Shown: positions 1-11,239 of the stretch, piece by piece
Layout: each line of letters opens with the position of its first letter
Position numbering within the stretch: the first letter of the stretch is position 1
Source: Himantopus leucocephalus
Taxonomy: Eukaryota > Chordata > Aves > Charadriiformes > Recurvirostridae
NCBI GenBank assembly: GCA_003993805.1
Contig: RSEF01000001.1
Location: 183,697,005 to 183,761,004 of the forward strand
Length of the DNA stretch: 64,000 nt
Reading direction: 5' to 3'
Position numbers and translations under genes: made by a program
Notes under the pieces: model-generated
The model's input: only the letters and a program-made list of their open reading frames with translations
Databases searched by the model: none
Told to the model about the DNA's origin: nothing

Positions 1-600
1 ATTGATTTCACATTCCTAGTTAATTTTAGGTCACAAATGAACTACATGTTTTATAAAAGTAGATATTTTTTAAATATTAGTGTTGTGGATTACTAGTTAA
101 TGTTGTATGCCTAAAAAAAGAGTTGTTAGAGAACATAACATACATCACCTGGACCATATTTTCTGTTCTCCAGAGCCTCTTGTTGAGTACTAACAACCAA
201 AGCTCATATACTAAGTGAAGCAGTCTGCTGACAGACTTATCTTGCAGTGATTTCTGAACAACCTAATTCACCATTTTCTAGGCTAAATAAATGTAATTAG
301 GAAGTTTACAAAGATTTCTTTTGAAAGGTATTTGGGATTCAAACAGTCTTCAATTTTAAAAGCTCATGATTTTGATTCATGTTCTCCTGTGAAAAAAGGA
401 GGTCCAGGATGTGTGAGACTGCTGGGCAAAGTCTCTGTAGGTCAGTGCTTAAACAGACGAATGAAAGTAGTAAGTTGTGCACAGGCTGTAATTGATAAAC
501 TATCTTCTCTTGACCAGCAAAAAAGAAGAAACACTGAGATTTGTCTGGGTTTTTCATTATAGCCAAAGGTGCAATGGCAAGCAAAAGCTCTATTATCTTC
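1..600. other. Unique AT-rich DNA, no gene seen
   Basis: No repeat family, RNA gene or credible coding frame is visible. Two overlapping short frames (332-562 plus, 339-647 minus) have no recognisable protein features; the minus one runs into the CR1 tip that follows. Probably intergenic or intronic. Confidence 0.6.
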
Positions 601-640
601 ATAGAATCATAGAATGGGTTAAGTTGGAAGGGACCTTGAA
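601..640 (-). mobile_element. CR1 LINE 3' tip
   Basis: The block starts with atagaatcatagaatg followed by gttggaagggacctt. This is the reverse complement of the usual CR1 3' end (aaggtcccttccaac...attctatgattctat), including the 8-bp terminal repeat. Only about 40 bp can be assigned; sequence to the right no longer follows the CR1 pattern. Very short copies like this are typical of strongly 5'-truncated CR1 insertions. Confidence 0.75.
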
Positions 641-774
641 ATCTCAAAATCTTGAAAAGGGATCTTGAAAATTCCTGGATAAATTTGGTGGAGCCAAATT
701 GCCTAGGGAAATGAAATAAATTTAAAAATGCGTGCTCCTTGCAGAAGGATTTAAATCTCTGGTTCCTGCTTTAC

Positions 775-815
775 ATATCAGACCTCTGTCTTCTNATATC
801 AGACCTCTGACTTCT
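775..815. repeat. 20-bp direct duplication across a single N
   Basis: Bases 775-794 and 796-815 are the same 20-mer with one mismatch (atatcagacctctg then t/a cttct). They are separated by one N at 795. The same N-plus-restart arrangement recurs at 982, 1155, 3237 and 63926, so it is more likely an assembly join of overlapping ends than a biological tandem repeat. Confidence 0.85.
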
Positions 816-927
816 GAGTCATGTGAGTGTCACTTACGAAATCCTACCGTATTCAGAGCTTCTTATCTTGGAACTGTAATAATATGCATAATCAACCCCA
901 GCATTCACTTGGGATAACTATAGAAAG

Positions 928-1325
928 CATGTTATAGTGTCAATATCGGTCAACTTTTCTTTCATTAATGTCTGTAAAATANTATGTTATGGTGTCAATA
1001 TTGGTCAACTTTTCTTTCATTAATGTCTGTAAAATAAAAAAATAAAAAGTAATTCTTTGATATTTTTATAAGGAAATATATTAAAGCACTGCTAGGTTGT
1101 TTTTTTATTATTTATTTTTTATCTGTTTAGTTGTAAAAGAAAATGGAAAATCAGNCATGTTATAGTGTCAATATCGGTCAACTTTTCTTTCATTAATGTC
1201 TGTAAAATAAAAAATAAAAAGTAATTCTTTGATATTTTTAAAGGAAATATATTAAAGCACTGCTGGGTTGTTTTTTTATTTTTTATTTTTTATCTGTTTA
1301 GTTGTAAAAGAAAATGGAAAATCAG
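928..1325. repeat. Three-copy tandem duplication broken by single Ns (982, 1155)
   Basis: Copy A is 928-981 (truncated at an N), copy B is 983-1154 and copy C is 1156-1325. B and C are nearly full-length duplicates of about 170 bp. A and C share catgttatag...caatatcgg, while B reads tatgttatgg...caatattgg. B and C also differ by small indels in A/T runs and by gctagg versus gctggg. Copies that differ like alleles and are joined by single Ns point to falsely retained haplotypes or unmerged contig ends. Confidence 0.88.
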
Positions 1326-2874
1326 TGAAAAGTGAAAGAGAAGAATTCAAGTGTTTGGATTTTTAAATGCCATGGCACGAATATTCTAGTTCCAGGAATT
1401 TTCTATATATTTCAAACAACAGCCTTTACAGAAAATGTCTTTCTGCTTCATACATAAAAAGTCAAAACAACTACTTTCAATATAGATGACTTTTATGTTT
1501 GATTATGAACAACAACAAAATCACTTTCTAAGACCTCTCAGCTTGAAAGTTTTGTCAGAACAGCCTTTCGGTCACAGTATTTATAGGTATAATGCCTTAA
1601 AGGAAATAGGCAACCTGGATTCCCAGCTTTGTATATGAAAGTCATAGCTAAAAATTCCCCTGTTTGAATAAAATAGAACATATTAGTATATGAAAATACA
1701 TTATCATAAGAAGGAATAACATAATTCAATAAAAAATGTCTTTTTTCAAAATAAAACTTTAATTTCATAAGAACTTTTTCTGTAGTAGGTGATTGTACAT
1801 GTATCAGAAATATACATATATTTAATTTCTGATCTCCAAAATCAGCAACTATTATCATATTTTGGAGAGCGGCTTCTTTATATAAACATAATGATTAAGA
1901 AAGAAAAGTGTCTGACTTTCATTGGTATTTATGTCCAGGTTAAAATTCCACAGAATGACAGTGGCTAAGATGAAATTGGTGCCTAATTTTGAGCATTCTT
2001 TGTGTGTTACAGATTTAAATGGAAGACGTAATATGGCTGAGTATGGCAGCACTGGATGTGTGGTAAACCCCAATGCAAGATACCATTTCATTCTCTTCTG
2101 TTCAACATTTCACTCGCAGTATGCTGTAGCACTTGAAGTCCTATGATTCCGCTCTTTCAAATATTGCTGCAAAGCTTGTAGTTTTGCTAATTTGCTCAAC
2201 TATTTGTGCATGACACTAACCTCTGAAAAAGGTACTATATAGAAAAAAGAGGCACTATAGTCTTCTTTCTGTTTTTGAGCAAATCCCCAAACCTCTTCTG
2301 CTTACGCAAACAAAATACTAAAGAAGTGCCATGGAGTGATCTTGGGATTCAGCTGATTTGAAGCACCTGGAAAACTTTGATCTACTCAGATTTCTGAGAA
2401 TCACATTTATTGGCTTTGTTTCATTACGCAAACATCTTTTGGAGAATTACCCAGGTCTCAGAAGTACATTTTAAGCCTTATAGACATGTGATTTTATTCA
2501 TCACCTCAGTCAATTGTACTGAAATTTCCTAGTGAGAAGAGCCAGGTCAATAATGACTGCAGTTCTGTGAGGGTCTCTGTTAATTGCCACAATCAAAACC
2601 GTAAGTAGATGGACTAAATACTTGCTTAGTCACTCTCATCTAAGCATTGCTATGGTTTAAAAAGGACAGTGATATAGTAGCTGAACCCTTGATCCTCAAG
2701 ACAACCTCTTCAATACTGGACCTTCAATTAATTATCGTCTATATGATAAGTATATTCACTGGGTTTAATTCATGGTTTGTTTGCAGTTGGCTAAGTAGGT
2801 GTGAAGACAGAATAAGGAGCTGTCTCATTTTTTTGCTCTCCTGTCAAAAGACTTCTTCCTATGTGTTAACTATC
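1326..2874. other. Unique AT-rich DNA, no gene seen
   Basis: Short overlapping frames on both strands (for example 1538-1858 minus, 1922-2146 plus, 1855-2091 minus) show no domain, signal or family resemblance and overlap one another. No transposable element was recognised. Confidence 0.55.
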
Positions 2875-3029
2875 TGTCCTGGTTTCAGCTGGGACAGAGT
2901 TAATTTTCTTTCTAGCGGCTGCTGTGTTTCAGATTTGGTAGGAAAGGAATGTCAACAATGCGTATGGTTTTAGTTGTTGCCAGGTGTTGTTTATATTTCT
3001 CAAGGACTTTTTTCAGCTTCCCATAGAAG

Positions 3030-3445
3030 CTGAGAAGGAGCCTAGACAGAACGATGGAATGGTCAATGGAATATTCTGTACCATAGATGTCATATTCAGT
3101 ATATAAATGGGGTTAGCTGCGGGGGAGGGGGTTGGTACTTGCGGTTACTGCTTGGGAAAGTACCAATTCACCGAGTGGTGAGAGTGACTTGTGTCATTAT
3201 TTTTATTTTTATTTTTATTTTTATTTTTATTTTTATNCTGAGAAGGAGCCTAGACAGAACGATGGAATGGTCAATGGAATATTCTGTAGCATAGATGTCA
3301 TATTCAGTATATAAATGGGGTTAGCTGCAGGGGAGGGGGTTGGTACTTGCAGTTACTGCTTGGGAAAGTACCAATTCACCGAGTGGTGAGAGTGACTTGT
3401 GTCATTATTTTTATTTTTATTTTTATTTTTATTTTTATTTTTATT
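3030..3445 (+). repeat. 207-bp duplication inside the LTR across a single N (3237)
   Basis: Bases 3030-3236 and those from 3238 onward are the same sequence at an offset of 208, starting ctgagaaggagcc. Three substitutions are visible: c3081/g3289, CpG 3120-3121 versus CpA 3328-3329, and CpG 3142-3143 versus CpA 3350-3351. The N sits at the end of a (TTTTTA)n run, a likely place for an assembler to lose the path. Confidence 0.88.
3199..3236 (+). repeat. (TTTTTA)n microsatellite, first copy
   Basis: Uninterrupted hexanucleotide run within the LTR, ending at the N at 3237. It is the same locus as the run starting near 3405. Confidence 0.9.
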
Positions 3446-3540
3446 TTTATTTTTATTTTTATATTTTTTAATTTTTATTTTTACTTTTTTCCTGTTTTTT
3501 ATTTTTTATTTTTATTATTTTCTTTTTTTGTTATTTTTCT
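3405..3540 (+). repeat. (TTTTTA)n microsatellite and T-rich tract in the LTR
   Basis: A pure hexanucleotide run to about 3463 decays into irregular T-rich sequence that leads to the ATTAAA signal at 3541. The open frame reading IFIFIF... across it is a product of the repeat. Confidence 0.88.
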
Positions 3541-3693
3541 ATTAAACTTTCTTTATCTCAGCTCACAAGGTGGTTTTTTTTCTTTTCCTTTCCCCTCCTT
3601 TTCTCCCTTTTCTCCCTACCCTTCTGCGGGAAGGGGGAGAACTGCGTAAGCCGTTGCTTGGTCCTAGCTGCCAGCTGGTGTTAAACCACAACA

Positions 3694-5730
3694 CTGTCTC
3701 AAAGAATTTGAGAAGAGGCAGGAATTCATGATTACAACTTTACTACTCAGTTGCAAAACACTCACAGCAGTTGTTTATGAAACATTGTTGTATAGAGGAA
3801 ATAAGACACACATTTCTCTTTAGTGTATCACCCTCTTTGCCTTCATATGACTTCTAAAGCAGTCTTTTATTATGTCTAATTTAGAACATAATAGACCTAT
3901 CTTTTAAAAGTATTTGCATGTAAATGGTAATGTAGATATATAACTTCTTTTTTCCAAGAATCAAGGGTAATCAGGCTTAGATCATTAATCAAAAATAACA
4001 ATACACGTGTAATTTTATTTATGCTATTAAATCTTCACTGGATTGTAACAGTTTATTGCTATTACTTAGCAAAATTAGATTCAAATGGATGGCCAAGAGG
4101 TCACTGTCTTCAAAACCCATAATAATCCTTTCAGACATCCATTCCCATAGAAGCACTTAAAACTGAGCTTTAGTTTATTATTGTGATAAGATAATTTAAA
4201 GTTCTAGAGAGTTAACCAGTGGAAAGGCCTGTACTAACCTCTTGGCACTTTTAAAGACCATGAGCTAAGAATATTCTACAGCAGAGTACAGTAAATTCCC
4301 CCTCGTGTCCCATTCTTGTTTCATTTAGCATGAAATTTGTAAAACTGTTGAATATCTGGCTCTGAGACAAAATCTTTTTTAACCTTCTGCTATTTACTTT
4401 GTACCTTTTTATCTGCCTGAAAAAAAAAACCAAACCCCTTCTTGATTTTATCCTGCTTTAAGTTCTATATTTCAGTTGTAATGTCTTCATTATTAGTACA
4501 AGGACAAGTACACTGCAGTTTTCATTTTGGTGAAGGCCTCGAGCTTCATAAAAGGAAGGTTGAAAAACTCATATTTTCTGTCTCCACCAATACAATGAAT
4601 AACCTATGTGTGTCGCAAATGGTACCTGTCTTTTTCTTTTTTTCCTTTTTTTTTTTTTGTAAAGTTGAACTAACACAACTGCGAAAGCTATCCTAACCTC
4701 ATGGGAAGAATACAAAATCAGAGCATTGTGAGTTTGTGAGTGACTGCTCTATTGCCCATAACATATTCACTAACATTAACCAGGCCAAGTGTCATATAAA
4801 GAAGGCTCAAGCTTTTCTGAATTCTACCTCCCTTTTTCACTCTTTAAGCACCTCTGAGACTTAGAGCTCACTTTAGAGGAGAGTGCTTGACTGTCGGAAG
4901 TATCCTCCTCATGAATCAGAAGCTATTCAAGACCTGGATGTTGAATATTCTGAGATCATCTCAAGCTGCCTCAATTGGTCTCAAGAGGGCTGTTAGTGTT
5001 AAAGATATCAGTGTCATAATGCCAGACTTGATCTAGGGAGGCACAGTGAGGTCAGAACACCAGAGCAATGGCATGAGTCATTACTGAAATGATGCCTACA
5101 TGACTGCCATGGTTTTACTGTCCCATTTTTTGCTGGTGTACGGTGATTATCAACAGTACAAAATCCCACTTACATAAAAAAAAAAAAAACCTATTTAATA
5201 AGCAGTGCAGCTGCTAATTTGTAAAGAAGTGGTGTTTAGCAGTACTAACAGATTATGAGGATGTTCTTGCGACACACTTGAGAACATAACAAAGATAAAA
5301 TTGTAAGGATGGGAAATGAGGTATTGTATTGAGGACTGGAAATAAGATACGCAGTCTTAACTTGTTCTATACTCTATGCTATGTAGGTGATTTTGTCACA
5401 CGTTTTTTTGTGTCTGAATCTTTCACTAATATGTATTTTCTCTTTCATTCCCCAGCAGTAGAAATATTCATGAATATTGTTATATGCACGCATGTCTAGA
5501 AAAACATTCACAGTTCTGTACGTTTCTGTTGGAGGAAACAAGGTGTTATTTACATCTCGTATTTTGAGGAGGCTTGTGATTGTCTTCAGTGCCTGGGAAA
5601 GCTGATTCTTCAGCCTTTTAGCCTTCGAAAGAGTTACTAGTTTTCCAACCAATTAACCAAAGTAACTGAAGCTCCTTAAGACCCACCAGATTTCTCTTTC
5701 TAATTCAGTCACTGACTTCATGTAACAGTA
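3694..5730. other. Unique AT-rich DNA, no gene seen
   Basis: Only chance-like short frames are present (4251-4433 minus, 4442-4696 plus, 5374-5652 minus). There are short poly-T and poly-A runs near 4640-4660 and 5177-5190. No transposable element was recognised. Confidence 0.55.
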
Positions 5731-6190
5731 TGTCCTGGTTTGAGGTAAAACAGGACTCATTTTATTACCTCATATTTTTTAGCAGGTATCTTAAATGTTG
5801 TCTTAAATTCCAAGGTAGTGGATATGGCATGAAGACAAAGGATTAAGAAATGAATGTGTCCATATGGTGAGTTTCTTTCCCAATTTTGCTCCAGGGCATT
5901 GGTCCATTGACTATGCAAATTACATTCATGCTGGTTTACTCCTGGGCTTTCTCTGTTCTGAAGGAGTCAACTAGCTGTCTCTGGAGTAAAAGTTGGGCAT
6001 GGTTGAAATTATAGCTTTCAATAGTGACAGCTCCTCATACACATCAGCTGTGTCTAGGTAGATACCGGATATACTGGGTGTGTACTGTGTTCTTTTTGGC
6101 CTGGGCAAACCTCTACAACTATTCCAGGAGGCTGCAAAAACCCTGTAGATGTATCCACTAGCTCTTCAATATTCGTCTGGTAACTGGGAT
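5731..6190 (+). mobile_element. Probable degraded avian LTR fragment
   Basis: The block opens with TGTCCTGGTTTGAGGTAAAA, a start shared with avian ERV LTRs such as those at 2875 and, reversed, 59107. The following 300-450 bp have LTR-like composition, but no matching ...CA end could be placed, so the right boundary is a guess. It could be a 5' fragment or a diverged solo LTR. Confidence 0.45.
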
Positions 6191-9100
6191 GAAAACAGGA
6201 CGCCTTAGCCAATCTTTTTGCTTTCAGGTGCAGTAAAAAGAGCACATTAAATGTTAGTACCATTAATTTTATACTGCTGTGGCTGAGATGAGATGTGATG
6301 GACTGGAAAGAATAGTGAAGTGCATACTGTTGAAACCAAGAAGACAGTTGAGCAAGTGTTTTGACTGTGTAAGCAGCCATTTAAATATGGTGTACTCTAG
6401 CAGGCACTTCAAATATTGCATTGAAAAACATTATTAAAAATTTACAGCACTTGAAAGATGAAGCCTGATCCATATAAAATAAAGACAAGAATAGGTATGA
6501 ATAGCACTTTGGCAATTCAAGACAATTGGAAGATGAAAAACATTATTTGCATTTGGAGGGGTTTTTCTTTTTTCCTATTTCTACAGCAGACTTATCTGAA
6601 AGACAAAATAGCTGGAGAGATAAATTTAATACTGAAGAATTTTTTCAAGAACATTTAATCTGTATTAATGTGAGCCCATGCTGCTATCATGGCCAGTGAG
6701 ACCTATGATGACATGCTGAGTAAATGCTATTTGTAAAACTTACAACTACCTGGGGGCAGCATTAATTATAGCAAGCGGTTTAACTCCAGAAAAAGATAAC
6801 AATCAATTGGTGAAGCCTGAATGAAAGCCACATGGCCTTCTCTTCAATTAATCTTAAAAAACCAGAATTTGTCTTCCTGGAACTGGCTACTAACTGTATG
6901 CTTTTAAAAATATGATTCTTTCTCTATTTCTAAAATACTAAACAATGTCCTGAATCACTTATGAAGTGTGATGAATAGAAAGAATTTCTACCCTTGTAAT
7001 CCCCAGCCTGAGGGGTGAGATGTAGCTTTTGTAAGGTACCTAACTACAATTCAGATTCAACTGTACTGCAACTGTTATTGTAGTTATACTTCAATAATGC
7101 CCTAACTGATTGTTTGACTGATAGAGTAAGCAAAGGAGTGGAAGATAAGAGGTGAATTTTTTTTTTTTTTTTTTCTTTTGAGTATTGTCTGTATGCACAT
7201 GTTGAAAGACTAAGGCAGGATCCAAAGGGAAAGGATCAAAAAAAAATAAAATGGGTATGATGGCTACGAGGATGGTAGATGGTCTCTCTGAAGGTGTGCA
7301 GAGAGTTTTTGTTAGGAGTTAAGAGTCTTCAGTTACCAGAGAGCTCAATCAGTATAAACAGCTATAATTATACATAATAACTGTTTACCAAAGAGCAAAG
7401 ATATGTTGAAATATAGACCACTGCATCATTTCTTCCACATGTTTTAGAAGTTGGTATGACTTTAATGGCTATATTGATATCGGAAGTGGTGCAGACTTGC
7501 CAACACATGATTCTCATTAAGGGCAGTTTTTTGGACTGAATGAATAGTGAGGGGTCAAAGCATAGGTGCAATATAAACATACTTTTTCAGGTGAAATTAA
7601 ACATTCAATTTATTGCTGGCTCAGCTATTTTTCTATATCTGACCTCTAACATGACTTCATTGCACGTCTCATCTGGAGCTGAAATTACCATTTATATAAT
7701 TTTGAGCTGTGGAATACCAAAATCTGTTTTAAAGGAGCAGCTAAGCATATGTTGCCTTCTAGCTGATTTAGGATTGGAGAGCTTCAAACAAAAGAATTTA
7801 ATCTATACTGAACCACGATTTAGCATTTAATAAACTTTACAGAAATATAACTTTAGGATTTAGGAAACAACTCAAGAAGAGTAGAAAAAAAGTCTATGCA
7901 AGATATACTCTTCCTAGATAAGTTTAAATTTTTCTTAATGGCCAGCCTTATTCTTACTTTACATTGGTTTTAAAATGCTCTAAATGTAATGACTTCAATC
8001 AAGTTATTTTTAATTTACACAGATATAACTGAGATTTGAGTAAGACCCAGATGTGCACCTGTGATTGCTGCTGCACTTGGCAGTCAGTTTCTATTATTTC
8101 TCGGCCAAGGTAGAGAAATGAAGCCATCTGATTTCTGAGAGTGTGAAACAGATCTTTTGTGTTAATGCTTCTTCCAGCAGTTGCAGCAGTACAGTATGAC
8201 CTGCCCTAATTGAGCAGACAAGAATTTTCCTGAAATTTTACACTTTCTTTATGTCATAATTGTTAGTTCTGGAAGAAACTCTTCATTTCTTGGGCTCTGT
8301 TGCAGTCAGGATCAAGGAGTTAGAGTTTAATTATCTTGTACTCCTTTATGCAAACATCACAAAAATATGAAGAATGGAGACAAATAATAGATCACGATTA
8401 TTTTGTGCTACTCTGTGTATTTGTTTACTGCTAGGAACCAGCCATTTAAAGCAGAGACGTATTCCTGTGAAAATGCCTTTCTGTTAGTTTGGTAAGATTT
8501 CAGAAGTTTTGAAATAGATCTGAAAATAGCGTAAAATATCACCCAATTTTCTATCTCAGTACCCATAAATTTCCTGTCTAACTCTATGGAGAGTGAAAGT
8601 ATCTGGAAGCTATCAGCTGATAATGAAAAGATACTAAACATAAACTCTGTTTTAGATGGTGATTATAAATATTATTCAAACTGCTGGCTCTTGATGGGTT
8701 AAAGTCCAATCATTGTGTGAAAATAGGTATTGACACTTCCAAACAAAGGTTTTGATAAAGGTGAAAAGAGAATGCTTCAAACTCTTCAAAATGGTTTTAC
8801 TTCCAAGTGTGAAAAGCCTCATAACATTCAGGTTTAGAAATAAATATCTAGGATGTGCAATCTCCCTTTATTCCAATAGATGGTGAATCCAAACTTCTCT
8901 TCCATATGTAATATCTTCAAAGATAACTTGCTTTCAGACTGTCTGTGCCCTTCTTGGTGTTGGGTAGACTGTATGTTCTAATCTTTTGTAAAATATCATC
9001 ATGATTACTGGATATTGATATAAAATTATGAAATAAAAAACATGCAGAACTGTTTGCCATTCCCAAGAATGTAAAAATGTTTTTGTTTACTGTGAGCCAC

Positions 9101-11239
9101 GACTTCATTTTTCTATGTCCTCCATTTGTTTATCAGTCCTGCCATTGCACAGCAGTTGGTAAGGAATGACATCACAGTTCTCAAATGTCTTTCATGTAGT
9201 TCCTGTTGTATGAATGCATTAAGCTTCACAGGGATAACTTAGAAAATATCACACTTAACTGATTAGTCTAACATATTACTTCCTTTCTGTAGAGGTGTTA
9301 TTGTGATTATTTCAAGTATAAGACAAAGAACAATTTGTCTTCCTGGTTGAAATGAAACATTACTTCACAAATACCTATTTCCAACAGCACTGAACTTTTC
9401 TTCAATTAGTCCAGACTGAATAGTCTCTGATAACCCTACTGTGAAATTACAGAAAGAGCAGACAGGTATTCAGCTTGATTTTGAATCTCACCCTTTCTAG
9501 TTGTAAAGAAATCCAAACAGCATGCCATTTATCATATCCTAAATTAAACAGCTGGAGAGCTGCTATAATTTTTCAGTGGACTGTGTGTTGTCATTGGGAA
9601 GGTTATTCAGAAATCCTTTGGTAAATGAACCACGTGTATATATGCTGCAACTCTCTCTCCCTACAAAAGCTCACATTGTCCAAATGCTGTTTCCTAGTTG
9701 TTTTACCATTTATATATTTTACAAGTCATGCAAAACTGATACTCTCTGAAATAATTGATCACTATTACTATTGCTTTCCTGCTGAGCAATGTTTTGTGTC
9801 TATTTTAGGGTAAAAGCCATCACAGTTTGTACTTGTTTTTGCTTAATTTTATAGAGTATACTTCATCGCCAGCTTACTGTTTAAACTCAGTCTGAGATGA
9901 TATTATTCGGTTAATTTTGTTAATTCAGCAATGTGTTCAGAAATTGTTTCATTTTCATTCTACATCTGTTTAAAAACCCAGAAGCACTATACACATACCA
10001 GTGACTTTAAAGATGGAAAATTATGCAGGATTTACTATAAAATTCAATTTTCTTGTGAATGCATTGAAATGCAATTTGTCTATGCAACAAGTAATAAGTT
10101 AGTACCAAACACAGGAAAACCACCGTTTTTTTTTTTACTTCTCCCCCGCCAGTAATTTCCTTGTATTGGAAGGAGTTGTTAAATGAACTTATTTATTAGA
10201 TATTTAGAAATATCTGATGAATTACTCTCAGGAAAGTAAGAGTTTGGGGTTTGTTGGGAATTTTTAAATTTGTCTGAGTCCCAGCAAAAATAATTTCTCC
10301 CCAGGTTTCTTATCATTGCCTCTCTGTTCTGCATTCAGTTTTATTCTTGAATTAGAATTTCAGCCTTATTGTTATATTAATGTCTTTTCTTCTTTACACA
10401 ATGACAAACGTGAAAGATACACACTGGGGTCTGGGTAGTTATGCACAAGCATGTGAGGATTATTAGTTGTTCTAACTGGCTTTTAACATTTTAAAAATCA
10501 CAGGTATGATAGAAAAGTTTGAATTAATGCATCCTTGTTCTTATATGTTACTGATAGAAACCTTACTTTCTCAGTATTAATATCTCCTTGAACTTATCTA
10601 GAGATCAGTCAGGAGCACAAGGGAAAACCTAAACTGCAATTAAAAATAGTTTTTGATACCATATTCCTACATAGTCCTCTTTTACTAATTGATCTTGAAG
10701 ACCTTTACAAAGAAGATTAAAATCAGTAACTAATTGTAACCACTTAGAAGAAAAAGCAGATGAATCCATGTGGACATGGTGCAAACAAGCTATCTTGACT
10801 TGATCTCATTTTCTTTAACAACAGGTTGGTATTCCTTGTGGGTAGGAAACCCAGAACCCTCAACAGATATGATGTTACTCTTTTTCTTCCAGTATTCTCA
10901 GAAGCAAAGGGGGAAAGTAATGTCTTCTAAACAATGTATTTTGTCTAAAATCTAGATGAAATATTTTACATGTGTCAAGATTATTGGCCAAAGGACATCA
11001 GGGAATATATTGTAATGGTTCATTGTCAAGATCCAGGAATGTACTAGGAGGTCTGTGATTGTTACGCATGTTCAAAAAATGAAAGGAAATTCTATTGTGT
11101 GATATCAGATAGTAAGACATCATCGCTCACTCAGGAAGTTCCTGACTTACTAGTTATTTGAATCTGGGAGAGTTTTCTGGGAAAGTAAAATTGTATACTT
11201 GGACTTAATTTCATTCTTTTTGCAAGAATCTGTTATTGT
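6191..11239. other. Unique AT-rich DNA, no gene seen
   Basis: About 5 kb with scattered chance frames of at most 108 codons and no recognised element apart from an 18-base poly-T run at 7157-7174. No splice-flanked conserved exon could be identified by eye. Confidence 0.5.
7157..7174 (+). repeat. Poly-T run (18)
   Basis: Eighteen consecutive T. No retroposon body is recognisable on either side, so it need not be a retroposition tail. Confidence 0.9.

Larger units (their letters stand above)
2875..3693 (+). mobile_element. Solo LTR of an avian endogenous retrovirus
   Basis: The element starts TGTCCTGGTTTCAGCTGGGA and ends GGTGTTAAACCACAACA, the TG...CA ends of a common avian LTR family. Flanks CTATC (2870-2874) and CTGTC (3694-3698) look like a 5-bp target duplication with one change, the length usual for class III (ERVL-like) elements. 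A TATA-like tatataaa lies at 3100-3107 and an ATTAAA poly(A) signal at 3541-3546. No internal gag/pol sequence adjoins it, so it is a solo LTR. The apparent length of 819 bp is inflated by a 207-bp false duplication at 3237; without it the LTR is about 611 bp. Confidence 0.88.

Noticed and set aside
3347..3649. 100-codon frame rich in Ile and Phe
   Set aside because: It is a translation of the (TTTTTA)n repeat within an LTR.
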